DNA from: Actinoalloteichus_B caeruleus
Lineage (GTDB): Bacteria; Actinomycetota; Actinomycetes; Mycobacteriales; Pseudonocardiaceae
Reading direction: 5' to 3' (one strand)
Length of the DNA: 64,000 nt
Assembly (NCBI RefSeq): GCF_000718005.1
Contig: NZ_JODV01000007.1
Made by a program: the position numbers and the translations under genes. Position 1 is the first letter of the stretch. Each line of letters starts with the position of its first letter. Of the stretch, positions 1 through 8,727 are shown one piece after another. The notes beneath the pieces are model-generated. The model had not been told where the DNA came from and ran no database searches. It saw only the letters and a program-made list of their open reading frames with translations.

Positions 1-810
1 GCCATCGCGATCCCCACCTGGTACCTGGCGGGATACCTCTACGGCCGCATCATGGGTCAGCGCCTGGTCCTGCCCGTCCCGGACATCCTCGGGACAGCCT
101 CCGAGGAGGACGAGGCCGACCCGCCGGCCCTGTGGACGATCCTGCTCCTGCTGCTGCTCCCACTGGCCCTCATCTTCGCGAACACCGGCCTGGACGCCCT
201 CGGCGTCGCCGGCTTCGTCGATCCCGAGGCGGGCTGGGTCCTGGCCGCGCGGGCCGTCGGGCAGACCCCGGTCGCCCTGCTCATCACCGTGCTCCTGGCC
301 ATCTACCTGCTGCGCGTCCGACGCCGCAGGCCCGGCCGGGAGACCGAGGGCATCGTCGACAGCGCCTTCGGCCCCATCTGCTCGATCATCCTCATCACCG
401 GCGCCGGCGGGATGTTCGGCGCCGTGCTCCGGGCGAGTGGAACGGGCGACGCCCTGGCGGAGAGCCTGGAGGGGCTCGGGATGCCGGTGATCCTCGCCGG
501 CTTCGTCATCGCCAGCGCGCTGCGGATCGCGCAGGGTTCGGCGACGGTCGCCCTGACCACCGCGGCCAGCATCGTCCAACCGGTGGTGGCCACGATGACC
601 GACCTCAGCTCCGTGCAACTGGCGGCCCTGGTGCTGGCGTTGGCGGCCGGCTCCGTCATCGCCAGCCACGTCAACGACTCCGGCTTCTGGCTGGTCGGGA
701 AGTTCATGGGCATGGACGTCAAGACGACCCTGAAGACGTGGACCGTGATCCAGACCCTGATGGCCTTCATCGGGTTCGGCTTCGCCTACGCGATCTACCT
801 GATCGCATAA
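1..810 (+). CDS. GntP-family gluconate/idonate permease, 3' part (5' end outside window)
   Basis: The reading frame is open from base 1, so this is the C-terminal 269 residues of a gene that begins upstream of the window. It holds about six hydrophobic segments, among them LWTILLLLLLPLALIF, ICSIILITGAGGMFGAVL and VIQTLMAFIGFGFAYAIYLI. The motif ASHVNDSGFWLV near residues 220-231 of the visible part is the conserved loop of the GntP family of sugar-acid:H+ symporters in the cytoplasmic membrane. The next two genes encode idonate/ketogluconate dehydrogenases, so L-idonate, 5-ketogluconate or gluconate is the likely substrate (inference). A GC hairpin at 821-856 follows the stop codon. Confidence 0.9.
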   Translation, partial: AIAIPTWYLAGYLYGRIMGQRLVLPVPDILGTASEEDEADPPALWTILLLLLLPLALIFANTGLDALGVAGFVDPEAGWVLAARAVGQTPVALLITVLLAIYLLRVRRRRPGRETEGIVDSAFGPICSIILITGAGGMFGAVLRASGTGDALAESLEGLGMPVILAGFVIASALRIAQGSATVALTTAASIVQPVVATMTDLSSVQLAALVLALAAGSVIASHVNDSGFWLVGKFMGMDVKTTLKTWTVIQTLMAFIGFGFAYAIYLIA

Positions 811-820
811 CCCACCCGAC

Positions 821-856
821 GGCGGGGACGGTGCTCCGAGGGCCGTCCCCACCGCC
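821..856 (+). terminator. Hairpin after the GntP permease gene
   Basis: The arms at 821-831 and 843-856 pair with one bulged base and begin 11 bp after the permease stop. There is no T-tract, as is usual for actinobacterial terminators. It could reduce read-through into the dehydrogenase genes rather than stop transcription fully. Confidence 0.45.
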
Positions 857-860
857 CACC

Positions 861-908
861 ACGACCCACGACCCACGACCCACGACCCACGACCCACGAC
901 CCACGACC
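861..908 (+). repeat. 7-bp tandem repeat (ACGACCC) x 6.9 upstream of idnO
   Basis: Six perfect copies of ACGACCC and a seventh lacking its last base run head to tail from 861 to 908. They end just before the ribosome-binding site of the following gene (GGAGA near 911). The complementary strand carries GGG runs spaced by four bases, so it could fold as a G-quadruplex. A 7-bp unit in a leader is a candidate for slipped-strand length variation. Confidence 0.95.
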
Positions 909-920
909 GAGGAGACGTCG

Positions 921-1694
921 ATGTCCCACGCCCTGTTCGACCTGACCGGCCGGATCGCGCTGGTCACGGGGTCCAGTCGAGGCATCGGACGAGCCGTGGC
1001 GACCGGCCTGGCCGAGGCCGGGGCCACCGTGGTGCTCAACGGGCGGAACAGCGAGCGCCTCTCCTCGACCGCGGCGGAACTGCGGTCGCGCGTCGGGGCG
1101 GACCGGGTCAGGACGAGTGCCTTCGACGTCACCGACCCGTCGGCGGTGGACGAGGCGGTGGGGGCGGTGGAATCCGAGATCGGGCCGCTGGACATCCTCG
1201 TGAACAACGCGGGTTTCCAGCACAGGCAGCCCATGCTCGAACTCGCCCCCCAGGACTGGGACGCGGTGCTGCGGACCGACCTGACCAGTGCCTTCCTCGT
1301 CGGACGGTCCGTCGCCAGCCGCATGGTGGCCCGCCGTCGCGGCAAGATCGTCAACATCTGCTCCGTCCAGACCGCGCTGGCCAGGCCGTCGATCGCCCCC
1401 TACGCGGCGGCGAAGGCGGGCCTGGCCGGGCTCACACGGGCCATGTGCGCGGAGTGGGCGGGGTACGACATCCAGGTGAACGGCCTCGCCCCCGGCTACG
1501 TGGAGACGGAGCTGACCGCCCCGCTGGTGGCGGACGAGGCGTTCACCGGGTGGATCACCGGGCGCACCCCGGCCGGCCGGTGGGGCCGCATCGAGGACCT
1601 GGTGGGCCCTGCCGTGTGGCTGGCCGGTTCCGGGTCCGACTTCGTCAACGGGCAGGTGATCTTCGTCGACGGGGGCATGACCGCCGTCGTCTGA
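921..1694 (+). CDS. idnO: SDR-family gluconate 5-dehydrogenase (5-ketogluconate reductase)
   Basis: This 257-residue classical short-chain dehydrogenase is predicted to interconvert D-gluconate and 5-keto-D-gluconate with NAD(P)H in the cytoplasm. Visible motifs are the cofactor loop TGSSRGIG (residues 16-23), NNAG (95-98), and the catalytic Ser148, Tyr161 and Lys165 in YAAAK. The C-terminal GQVIFVDGGM is typical of the family. The start at ATG 921 follows GGAGA by a normal distance; the longer open frame upstream has no coding character. It lies between a GntP permease and an idonate dehydrogenase, which supports the substrate. A related SDR such as 2-deoxygluconate dehydrogenase cannot be excluded. 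Confidence 0.85.
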   Translation: MSHALFDLTGRIALVTGSSRGIGRAVATGLAEAGATVVLNGRNSERLSSTAAELRSRVGADRVRTSAFDVTDPSAVDEAVGAVESEIGPLDILVNNAGFQHRQPMLELAPQDWDAVLRTDLTSAFLVGRSVASRMVARRRGKIVNICSVQTALARPSIAPYAAAKAGLAGLTRAMCAEWAGYDIQVNGLAPGYVETELTAPLVADEAFTGWITGRTPAGRWGRIEDLVGPAVWLAGSGSDFVNGQVIFVDGGMTAVV

Positions 1695-1811
1695 TCTCCC
1701 GGTGGCGAGCCGTCCCGGCCGGACCAGCGGCCGGAACGCCCCACCAGGTCGCCCGGGACCGCCGCCACCCGACCAGGCTCTCCCCTCCGTCCGGAAGGAA
1801 GGTACTCACCC

Positions 1812-2891
1812 GTGTCCCGCGCCCCGTCGCCGTCCGCCCCCGCCCCCCAGGACACGCTCGCCGTGGTCGCCCACGCCGCGGGTGACGTGCGCCTGGACCG
1901 GGTACCGCTCCCCGAACCCACGCCGGCCGAGGCGGTCGTCCGCATCGCCTACGGCGGCATCTGCGGCTCGGACCTGCACTACTGGCGGCACGGCGCGGCC
2001 GGTGAGTCCGTGCTGCGCTCCCCCATGGTGCTGGGTCACGAGGTCGTCGGCCACGTCGAGCGTGCCGCGGCGGACGGCAGCGGGCCGGCCGCCGGTACCC
2101 CGGTGGCCGTTCACCCCGCGAACCCCTGCGGGGCCTGCGACCGGTGCGCCGAGGGCAGGGAGAACATCTGCCCCAGGACGACCTACCTCGGCAGCGCCGC
2201 CCGCCACCCCCACACCGACGGCGGTTTCGCCGCGCTGCGCGTCCTGCCGGCCACCCGGCTGCTCCCCCTCCCCGCCGGCCTCCCGCCGCGCGCCGCGGCC
2301 CTCGCCGAGCCGGCCGCCGTCGCCTGGCACGCGGTGGCCCGCAGCGGGGAGGTCCGGGGGCGGCGCGTGCTCGTCACCGGCGCCGGTCCGATCGGCGCGC
2401 TGGTCGTGGCCGTCCTGGCCCGGGCCGGTGCGGCCGAGATCGTCGTCACCGACCTGCACGACCGCCCGCTCCGAGTCGCCGAGGGGCTGGGAGCCACCAG
2501 GACGATCGTGGCGACGGACGCCGCCTCGGTGGCCGCGCTTGGCGTCGACGTCGCCGTCGAGTCCTCGGGAAGTCCGGCCGGGTTGGCCGCGGCCGCCGCC
2601 GGCCTGCGCAGGGGCGGGCACCTCACGCTGCTCGGGCTGGTGCCCGCCGGCGACATCCCCGCCCCCGTCGCCGGCCTCATCAGCCGGGAGATCACGGTGG
2701 CGGGGTCCTTCCGGTTCCACGACGAGATGGCCGCGGTGCTCGCCGCCCTCGCCGACGGCTCGCTGGCGACGGAGGGCGTCGTCTCGCACGTCATCCCGGT
2801 CCACGAGCTGGCGGCGGCCCTGACGACGGCGGCCGACGCCGCCGGGTCGGGAAAGGTCCTGCTCGACTTCACCGAGCCGGACGCCGGCTGA
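1812..2891 (+). CDS. idnD: Zinc-dependent L-idonate 5-dehydrogenase
   Basis: This 359-residue medium-chain zinc alcohol dehydrogenase probably oxidises L-idonate to 5-ketogluconate, which the preceding gene product would reduce to gluconate. Catalytic zinc ligands are Cys51 (GGICGSDLHYW), His75 and Glu76 (GHEVVGH). The structural zinc lobe has Cys106, 109, 112 and 120. A Rossmann motif GAGPIGAL lies near residue 195. GTG at 1812 is chosen because it is preceded by GGAAGGAAGG. It follows idnO by 117 bp on the same strand and is probably co-transcribed. A sorbitol or xylitol dehydrogenase is a weaker alternative. Confidence 0.85.
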   Translation: MSRAPSPSAPAPQDTLAVVAHAAGDVRLDRVPLPEPTPAEAVVRIAYGGICGSDLHYWRHGAAGESVLRSPMVLGHEVVGHVERAAADGSGPAAGTPVAVHPANPCGACDRCAEGRENICPRTTYLGSAARHPHTDGGFAALRVLPATRLLPLPAGLPPRAAALAEPAAVAWHAVARSGEVRGRRVLVTGAGPIGALVVAVLARAGAAEIVVTDLHDRPLRVAEGLGATRTIVATDAASVAALGVDVAVESSGSPAGLAAAAAGLRRGGHLTLLGLVPAGDIPAPVAGLISREITVAGSFRFHDEMAAVLAALADGSLATEGVVSHVIPVHELAAALTTAADAAGSGKVLLDFTEPDAG

Positions 2892-2914
2892 GCCCGGCCA
2901 GGTCAGGAGCGCTG

Positions 2915-4156
2915 TCAGCCGTCCTCCCCGATGACCGGCGCCACCGTGGCCTCCGGCTCACCGAACAGCTCCGAGGCGTCGGACATGATGCGGGACTGGT
3001 TCTTCCGCTCCTGGTCCCCCTGGTTCTGCTGGGCCCCGCCGCCCATCATCCCGCCACCCATCATGGCGCCACCGCCCATCCCCCGGCCGCCCTGGGCGGC
3101 CTGCCCGGTCGAGGCGCCCTGCTGACCGGCCACCGCGTCGCCGGGGGCGGCGGCGACACCGCTGGTGCCCCCGGCCCGGACCGGCTGCTCGGACTCGGGC
3201 GCCGCCCCCGCCGAGCCGGCGCCGGGGCCACCACCGCCCGAGGGGACGCCGCCGGCACCGCCTCCGCCGCCGGGCGCACCCCCGCCGGTGCCCGCACCCG
3301 CAACGTCGACCCCGCCGGGGCCGCCGCCGCCCGGGACGGAGGGCACGTCGAAGGACCAGTCGTCCTCGGGGAACACGTGCGCCATGCGCAGGTCGGAGAA
3401 GACGGTGTCACCACCCAGCCCCGAGCACAGGCCGACCAGCGCGCGCAGCACCTCCCGGACCGCCTCGAAGAGCTCCAGCAGCGGCTCACGCATCGTGGCC
3501 AGGTGGTCGCGGGCCCGCTCCTCACCCGCCACCGGGAGCGTCAACGCCTCCGACACCGAGTCAGCGCTGCCCGCGAGCACCTCGACCATGTCCCGCACGA
3601 GCTGCCGGATGGCGTCCGCCGTGACGTCCAACGCGTCGGCGACGGCGGTCATGGTGTCCGCCATCGCGTTCGCGGCGCGGGTCACCTCCTGGACGTGTTC
3701 GACGAACGAGTCGGCGTCGTCCCCGGTCCAGGCCTCGTCCAGGCCACCGAGCGGACCGGCGACCTCCTCCGACAGCTCCTCGACCCGCCTGGCGGCGGCC
3801 CGCCAGTGCTCGGCCTGTTCGTGCATGTCGCTCCAGCGCCCCACCACCGGGCCGAAGTACTCGTGCACCGGGTCCGGAACCCCGAGCTGGTCGGAGATCC
3901 AGGACAGGAAGCCCAGATGGCCGGCGGCGTCCCCGGCCAGCCGGTCACCGTCCGGGCCGCCGGCGGCCCCCTCCTGGGGCAGCCACGGTGGACGGGCAGC
4001 CGGCTCGGACGCGGTCACCGCCCCCGCCGGGGCGGCGGGGGCGGCCTCGCTCGCCGTCGACGCGGGCCGGCTGGTGCCCCCGAACCCCGGGGAGCGGTCG
4101 AAGGCCACGCCACCTGGTACGACGGTGGGGTCGGCTGGGTAGCGGTCGGGGAACAC
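2915..4156 (-). CDS. WXG100/PPE-like protein with Gly/Met-rich tail, putative type VII secretion target
   Basis: This 413-residue protein has three parts: a Pro/Ala-rich N-terminus, a helical core at roughly 80-250 carrying the WXG-like turn AWTGDDADSF, and a low-complexity tail rich in Gly, Pro and Met (GGGAMMGGGMMGGGA). It ends in an acidic segment around ELFGEPEATVAPVIGEDG. Helix-turn-helix substrates with a W-x-G turn are exported by ESX systems, and the gene sits 19 bp downstream of an EspC-like gene and near eccB. It has no signal peptide and no membrane segment. I infer a structural or secreted ESX substrate. Its biochemical role is unknown. Confidence 0.65.
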   Translation of the reverse strand: MFPDRYPADPTVVPGGVAFDRSPGFGGTSRPASTASEAAPAAPAGAVTASEPAARPPWLPQEGAAGGPDGDRLAGDAAGHLGFLSWISDQLGVPDPVHEYFGPVVGRWSDMHEQAEHWRAAARRVEELSEEVAGPLGGLDEAWTGDDADSFVEHVQEVTRAANAMADTMTAVADALDVTADAIRQLVRDMVEVLAGSADSVSEALTLPVAGEERARDHLATMREPLLELFEAVREVLRALVGLCSGLGGDTVFSDLRMAHVFPEDDWSFDVPSVPGGGGPGGVDVAGAGTGGGAPGGGGGAGGVPSGGGGPGAGSAGAAPESEQPVRAGGTSGVAAAPGDAVAGQQGASTGQAAQGGRGMGGGAMMGGGMMGGGAQQNQGDQERKNQSRIMSDASELFGEPEATVAPVIGEDG

Positions 4157-4175
4157 GGGCGACTCCCTGTGCGGT

Positions 4176-4496
4176 TCAGGCCGGATCGGCGCCGGAGCGG
4201 TTCAGTTCCGCCGCGCTGTCCTCGTCGTGGGCCAGGTGGACACGGGCCACGTTCCGCAGCGCCACCGAGGCGGCCAGCAGCACCTCGCGGCCCCGGGCCA
4301 GCTGGGTGTCGAGGTGGTCACGCACCTCGGCGTACGCCGTGTCGGTGCCGACCTCGACGCCCAGCTCGCCGAAGGTCTCCGCGCCCACCCCGTCGACGTG
4401 GACGGACTGGCCTACCTCGCCGAGGTCCTCGGAGGCGCGTTCCAGCCGACGCGCGTAGTCGGTGACCCACTCCGGGTCGATGCTGATGTCCGCCAC
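4176..4496 (-). CDS. EspC/DUF2580-like small type VII secretion target
   Basis: This 106-residue acidic, all-helical protein resembles the small ESX-secreted proteins of the EspC/WXG100-like family. Its N-terminus (ADISIDPEWVTDYARRLERA) and central heptad-like helix are typical, and it lacks a signal peptide. In related organisms such proteins are exported as helical hairpin dimers with a larger partner. The larger WXG-like gene begins 19 bp further along the same strand, so the two are a plausible substrate pair. Identification rests on size, helicity and context, since there is no catalytic motif. Confidence 0.6.
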   Translation of the reverse strand: MADISIDPEWVTDYARRLERASEDLGEVGQSVHVDGVGAETFGELGVEVGTDTAYAEVRDHLDTQLARGREVLLAASVALRNVARVHLAHDEDSAAELNRSGADPA

Positions 4497-4652
4497 GTCG
4501 GGCTCCCTGGATGCTCGTCGTCAGCACGACGGCCGTGGGTGGTGTCCGGCCGTGGCGCGGCGCGCACCTCCGGACGAGGCCGTTCGGCCGATGAGACGCC
4601 GACGGCGGCCCGGGGGTTCCCGGGCCGCCGCCATCCGTCATCCCACTCGCCG

Positions 4653-6317
4653 TCAGCCGTCCTGGGGGAAGCCCTCGAACCACCCGTCCCCGACGCCGTC
4701 CGGGTCGGGGACGTACTCGCCGGCGCCCTCCTCGACGTCGAGTCGACGGTCACCGCTCTCGTCGAAGGGGACGTAGTCGAACACCAGGTCGGCATTGTTC
4801 TGGTCCAGCCGAGGGCCCGCCGGCAGCAGGCGCAGGATCGGTTCCGGGGCTGGCGGCAGCGTGCTGTTCTCCGGCAACAGCCCCAGCGCCGTGACGTGCC
4901 GCATGTCCGGGATGGCGTACCGGACACCCCGGTCGGACACGAAGTGGATCGGGCCGCTCTGGAAGCTGCCCTCGGACGTCGTGCTGCGGACGACGGCGGC
5001 GTTCCCCGGCGGCATGAAGAAGTAGTCGGCCGCGTTGTCGGCACCCAGCCGCACCCGCTCCAACAGCGGGTCGTCGTCCGACGCGTCCGCGCCCCGCAAC
5101 TCGATGTCCTCGCCGACCCGCAGCTCGGTGCGCTCCCGGTCGTCCGAACCGTTCCACGCGAAGCAGGTCACCGGGTTCTCCATGTAGGGGACCGGTCGCA
5201 GCGGACGGCTCGGCAGGTCGCGGATCTCGACGAGGTCGGCATCCGCGGCCGCGCCGAGCCGGGTGATGTCCACCCGTTCGACCAGCGGCACCTCCGCCTG
5301 GGCCTGTCCCTGCGACCAGCGGATGAGCTCCGCGACGCCCTCGGGGATGTCCTGGTACCCGCTGTTGAGCACGACGTAGTAGTCCCGGCCCTGCCCGGAC
5401 GCGTCCAACGCGGCCACGACGGTGCCGATCCCCGCCGCGTTGCCGTCGGGCAGCACGAGTTCCCGGTCGGCGGGGAGCCCCTGGTCCGGGATGTCCGGGG
5501 CCGCGTAGTCGTCGACGGTGGGGATGCTGTTCAGCAACGCCTCGGTCATCAGGTGCGGCTCACGCAGCCCCGAGGCCAGCGTCGCCTGGTTGACCTGGTG
5601 GTTGGGGTCGACCCAGGCGCGGACCACGGCACGCGACCCGGCGCGGGTGTCATCCGGGCGGTAGATCGCCCACATCTCGCCGTCGGCCTCGGAACGGGCG
5701 ACGACCACCTCGTCCTCGGCGAGCGCGCGGCCCGGCAGGTCGTGGACGCCGGCGAGCACCGAGGTCTCCGCCGACGCCGAGGCCGCCGGGTTCGCCAGGC
5801 TGTCGTCGAAGGACGCCCAGTCGCACACCGTCCACACCGGATCGATTCGCCGTTCGGAACTGGGCATCTTCTCCGGCGCCCCGGGGATCCCGGTCAGCTG
5901 GCTGCCGATGGTGATGTCGGCCAGCACGTCGTCACTGACGAACGAGGGTTCGGGCAGCCCGGCGGACGCGCCGCCCTGCATCCGCATCTGGAGCAGCTGC
6001 GCCGAGGCCATGTTCATCATGGGGATCAGCTGGAGCGCGTTGTTCTGCTCCACGGCGACGTAGATGCCGCCAGAAGGCTGCGCCATCACGATCTCGCCCG
6101 CGCTCGGCGGACTCGCCTTGGGCGAGATGACACCGAAGATCAGAAAACCCAACAGCGCCACGGCGGCGAGCGCCATCCCCGCCACCACGGAGCGCTGGTG
6201 GGTGCGCATCGGATCGTGCAGCATCACCGCGTCCTTGCGGACCAGCGCCGACTGCATTCGCCTGAGGACGAAGCGGTAAGCCTGAACCTGGGACTTGGTG
6301 GTAGGTGTTGAGGGCAT
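4653..6317 (-). CDS. eccB: Type VII secretion protein EccB
   Basis: EccB is a membrane component of ESX secretion complexes. This 554-residue product begins with the characteristic TKSQVQAYRFVLRRMQSALV, which fixes the start at ATG 6317 rather than the longer open frame upstream. A single transmembrane helix (about residues 43-63) is followed by a large extracytoplasmic domain, as in the family. The related region of mycobacteria also encodes eccC, eccD and mycP, but none of these is present here. The gene is divergent from eccE across 155 bp. No strong Shine-Dalgarno sequence precedes the start, so the transcript may be leaderless or have a short leader. Confidence 0.92.
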   Translation of the reverse strand: MPSTPTTKSQVQAYRFVLRRMQSALVRKDAVMLHDPMRTHQRSVVAGMALAAVALLGFLIFGVISPKASPPSAGEIVMAQPSGGIYVAVEQNNALQLIPMMNMASAQLLQMRMQGGASAGLPEPSFVSDDVLADITIGSQLTGIPGAPEKMPSSERRIDPVWTVCDWASFDDSLANPAASASAETSVLAGVHDLPGRALAEDEVVVARSEADGEMWAIYRPDDTRAGSRAVVRAWVDPNHQVNQATLASGLREPHLMTEALLNSIPTVDDYAAPDIPDQGLPADRELVLPDGNAAGIGTVVAALDASGQGRDYYVVLNSGYQDIPEGVAELIRWSQGQAQAEVPLVERVDITRLGAAADADLVEIRDLPSRPLRPVPYMENPVTCFAWNGSDDRERTELRVGEDIELRGADASDDDPLLERVRLGADNAADYFFMPPGNAAVVRSTTSEGSFQSGPIHFVSDRGVRYAIPDMRHVTALGLLPENSTLPPAPEPILRLLPAGPRLDQNNADLVFDYVPFDESGDRRLDVEEGAGEYVPDPDGVGDGWFEGFPQDG

Positions 6318-6472
6318 TTGCGGCCTATAGCTCCCTAGTCCACGGTACCGTTCGGCAGGATAGCGGGCAGCAGCACGACTGTGGCGCCGTTTCCCGATAA
6401 GGGCGCCAGGCGGGTGCGTGCCCCCGCCGACGATCCGCCGTCTTGCATCAGCGAGGGGGAGAGACCGAACGG

Positions 6473-7783
6473 ATGAGCGTGACCACACCCAGCCCTGCCC
6501 AGCCCCGGCGGCCGCAACCGTCGCCGCCAGCGGCACCGCCGACGGCACGGGTCGGCAGCGCGCGACGGCGGGCGACGGGCGCCAGCCTCGGCCCGCTGCC
6601 GGTGACCAACGTCGTGGTCCTGGAGGTCGGGCTGGCCGTGGGACTGCTGTTGCTGGCCGTCAGCACCAGTCTCTGGCCGGCTTCCGCCGCGGTGCTGCTC
6701 GTCGCGTTGGTGGTGGCCTTCACCCGCTGGAAGGGACGCTGGCTGACCCAGTGGACGAAGCTGACCCTCGGCTACGCCGCCCGCTCGCACACCAGGGTGG
6801 CCCACCCACCGGCCCGGGCGGACGACGAGGAGGTCCAACTCGACGACAAGCCCGTGACGGGCCCCGAGGACGCCCGGGTGTCGTTGCTCCGCCTCGCCCT
6901 GCCCGACCTGGTGGTGGCGCAGGGCACCGACCACGAACGCGGTCAGGTCGGGTTGGCGATGCACGACGGAACGTGGACGGCGGTGCTGCTCGTCGAGCCG
7001 CCCCCCGCGCTGGTCACCCACGTCGGCGCGGCACCGAACCTGCCGCTGGGCGCCCTGACCCCCTGCCTGGAGGACCGAGGCGTCATCCTCGACTCCATCA
7101 AGGTGATCTGGCACTGCTACCCGGGCAGCGCCGCCCTGCCGCCCAACTCGCCGGCCCTGAACTCGTACCTGGAGGTGCTCGGCCCGTTGCCGGCCGCCGC
7201 CCGCCGCACCACCTGGGTCGCCGTCCGGCTCGACCCGAGGCGCTGCCAGCAGGCCATCACCGAGCGAGGAGGAGGTGTGGTCGGCGCGCACCGGGCATTG
7301 ATCGGCGCGCTCTCCCGCATCCGTTCCGCCCTGGAACGGCACGGGGTGTCCACCCGGCCGCTCGATGTGGACGAGGTGCTGCGTTCCGGGATCTCCGCGG
7401 CCAACCTCCAGTCGGTGGCGGGTGCCAACAAGAAGGTCGGGCTGCGCGAACGCTGGACCGGGGTGACGGCCGGCGGGGTGGGGCACGCGAGCTACGCCAT
7501 CACGCGGTGGCCCGGCAAGGGCGGGATGAGGAACATCAACGCCCTCACCGGTGTCCGGGCCCTGTCCTCCACGGTGACCCTGTCCATCTCGCCCAGCGAG
7601 GAGGACGGCAAGGTGGGTCTGCGGGGACTGGTCCGTGTCAGCGCCAGGACACCGTCCGAACTGGAGGCGGCCGACGGGAAGCTGAACACCCTCGGCGAGA
7701 AGCTGGACATCACGCTCACCCCGCTGCGAGGCCTCCAGGTGGCCGGGCTCGCCGCGACCCTGCCACTGGGAGGATCGGCATGA
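6473..7783 (+). CDS. eccE: Type VII secretion protein EccE
   Basis: This 436-residue protein has two adjacent N-terminal transmembrane helices (about 45-65 and 68-84) after a Pro-rich cytoplasmic tail, then a large soluble domain. This is the architecture of EccE, the peripheral subunit of the ESX membrane complex. ATG 6473 is chosen over an upstream in-frame ATG because a purine-rich GGGGGAGAG lies 10-15 bases before it. Its stop overlaps the next gene by four bases (ATGA), so the two are translationally coupled. Its divergent partner is eccB. Confidence 0.85.
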   Translation: MSVTTPSPAQPRRPQPSPPAAPPTARVGSARRRATGASLGPLPVTNVVVLEVGLAVGLLLLAVSTSLWPASAAVLLVALVVAFTRWKGRWLTQWTKLTLGYAARSHTRVAHPPARADDEEVQLDDKPVTGPEDARVSLLRLALPDLVVAQGTDHERGQVGLAMHDGTWTAVLLVEPPPALVTHVGAAPNLPLGALTPCLEDRGVILDSIKVIWHCYPGSAALPPNSPALNSYLEVLGPLPAAARRTTWVAVRLDPRRCQQAITERGGGVVGAHRALIGALSRIRSALERHGVSTRPLDVDEVLRSGISAANLQSVAGANKKVGLRERWTGVTAGGVGHASYAITRWPGKGGMRNINALTGVRALSSTVTLSISPSEEDGKVGLRGLVRVSARTPSELEAADGKLNTLGEKLDITLTPLRGLQVAGLAATLPLGGSA

Positions 7784-8505
7784 CTAGCAGCCGCCTGGCC
7801 TACGGCCCCTCCGGCCGGGGGGTCGCACCGGAGTTCGTGGTGTCACCCGAACTGCTCGACGCGGTCAGCCCGGCCGGCGACCGGGGCGGCATGGTGCTCG
7901 GTTCCGGCATGAAGAACGAGCCGCTGACCATCTCCGTCCTACGGCCGGCACCGACTCGGATCGTGCTGGTCGGAGGGTTGTACCTGGCACGACAGGTCGC
8001 GCTCCGCGCGATGGCGACCGGAGCATGGGTGGTGATCGCGACCGGGCGTCCCGCGGCCTGGCAGTCGGTGGCGCGCGCCGCCGGGCAGGGCCCGGACGGT
8101 CGTCCCGTACCACTGGTCCAGGTGCGACGGCTGTCGCCGGTCGAGCTGCCCCGCCCCACCGACGACGGCCCGCTCCTGGTGGTCCACGACGGCGGGCACG
8201 TCCCCCAGGAGCTCTTCCCACCCAGGTCTCCCTGGCAGACGACCATGTACGTGCTGCCGTACCTGCACCCCCAGGCCGCCGGTACGGCGAACGCGGCGGA
8301 CCTCGTGCTGATGCAACGGCTGCCGGTGGGCCAGGCGCAGCTGGCCGCCCGGATGTGGCGCCTCCCTCCCCCCATGATCAACCAGCTGGCGAACCTCAAG
8401 GACGACGGGGTGATCGCCCTCGGGCGCAACCTGTGGCGCCCCTTCCGCCTGATCACCACCAAGAAGGAGCAGGAGATCCTCGGCCCGGTCCGCCGGGGCG
8501 ACTGA
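7780..8505 (+). CDS. Uncharacterised protein coupled to eccE
   Basis: This gene encodes 241 residues and starts within the eccE stop codon (ATGA overlap), preceded by GGAGG. I do not recognise a named domain. The protein has no signal peptide or clear transmembrane helix. A central segment (RIVLVGGLYLARQVALRAM, then VVIATGRP) looks like alternating beta-strands and helices of a nucleotide-binding-type fold, but no Walker motif is visible. The strict coupling to eccE suggests a cytoplasmic accessory of this ESX system. That role is inferred from context only. Confidence 0.75.
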   Translation: MTSSRLAYGPSGRGVAPEFVVSPELLDAVSPAGDRGGMVLGSGMKNEPLTISVLRPAPTRIVLVGGLYLARQVALRAMATGAWVVIATGRPAAWQSVARAAGQGPDGRPVPLVQVRRLSPVELPRPTDDGPLLVVHDGGHVPQELFPPRSPWQTTMYVLPYLHPQAAGTANAADLVLMQRLPVGQAQLAARMWRLPPPMINQLANLKDDGVIALGRNLWRPFRLITTKKEQEILGPVRRGD

Positions 8506-8727
8506 GGCCCTCCCGCCGGGGACCCGCCTCCCACCCGGCGACGGGACGCCGTTCCGGTCCGGCGGCGGGCAGCGGGAGCTCATGCCTCGACGCCGCGCCC
8601 TCCTGGCTCGTGGCGGGTGGGCGGCCGGCCAGCGGCGGGTGATGCCCCGACCCGCGCGGAGACGAGCGGGTGGCCGGAGGTGGCCCGCCACGCCCTGGAC
8701 ACGCCCCCCACTCGCCCGGCCAGTACC

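Noticed and set aside
861..908. CRISPR array
   Set aside because: A 7-bp unit with no spacers is a simple tandem repeat, not a CRISPR.
132..920. Upstream extension of the idnO frame from 132
   Set aside because: It overlaps the permease in another frame and yields Arg/Pro/His-rich nonsense; a good ribosome-binding site marks ATG 921.
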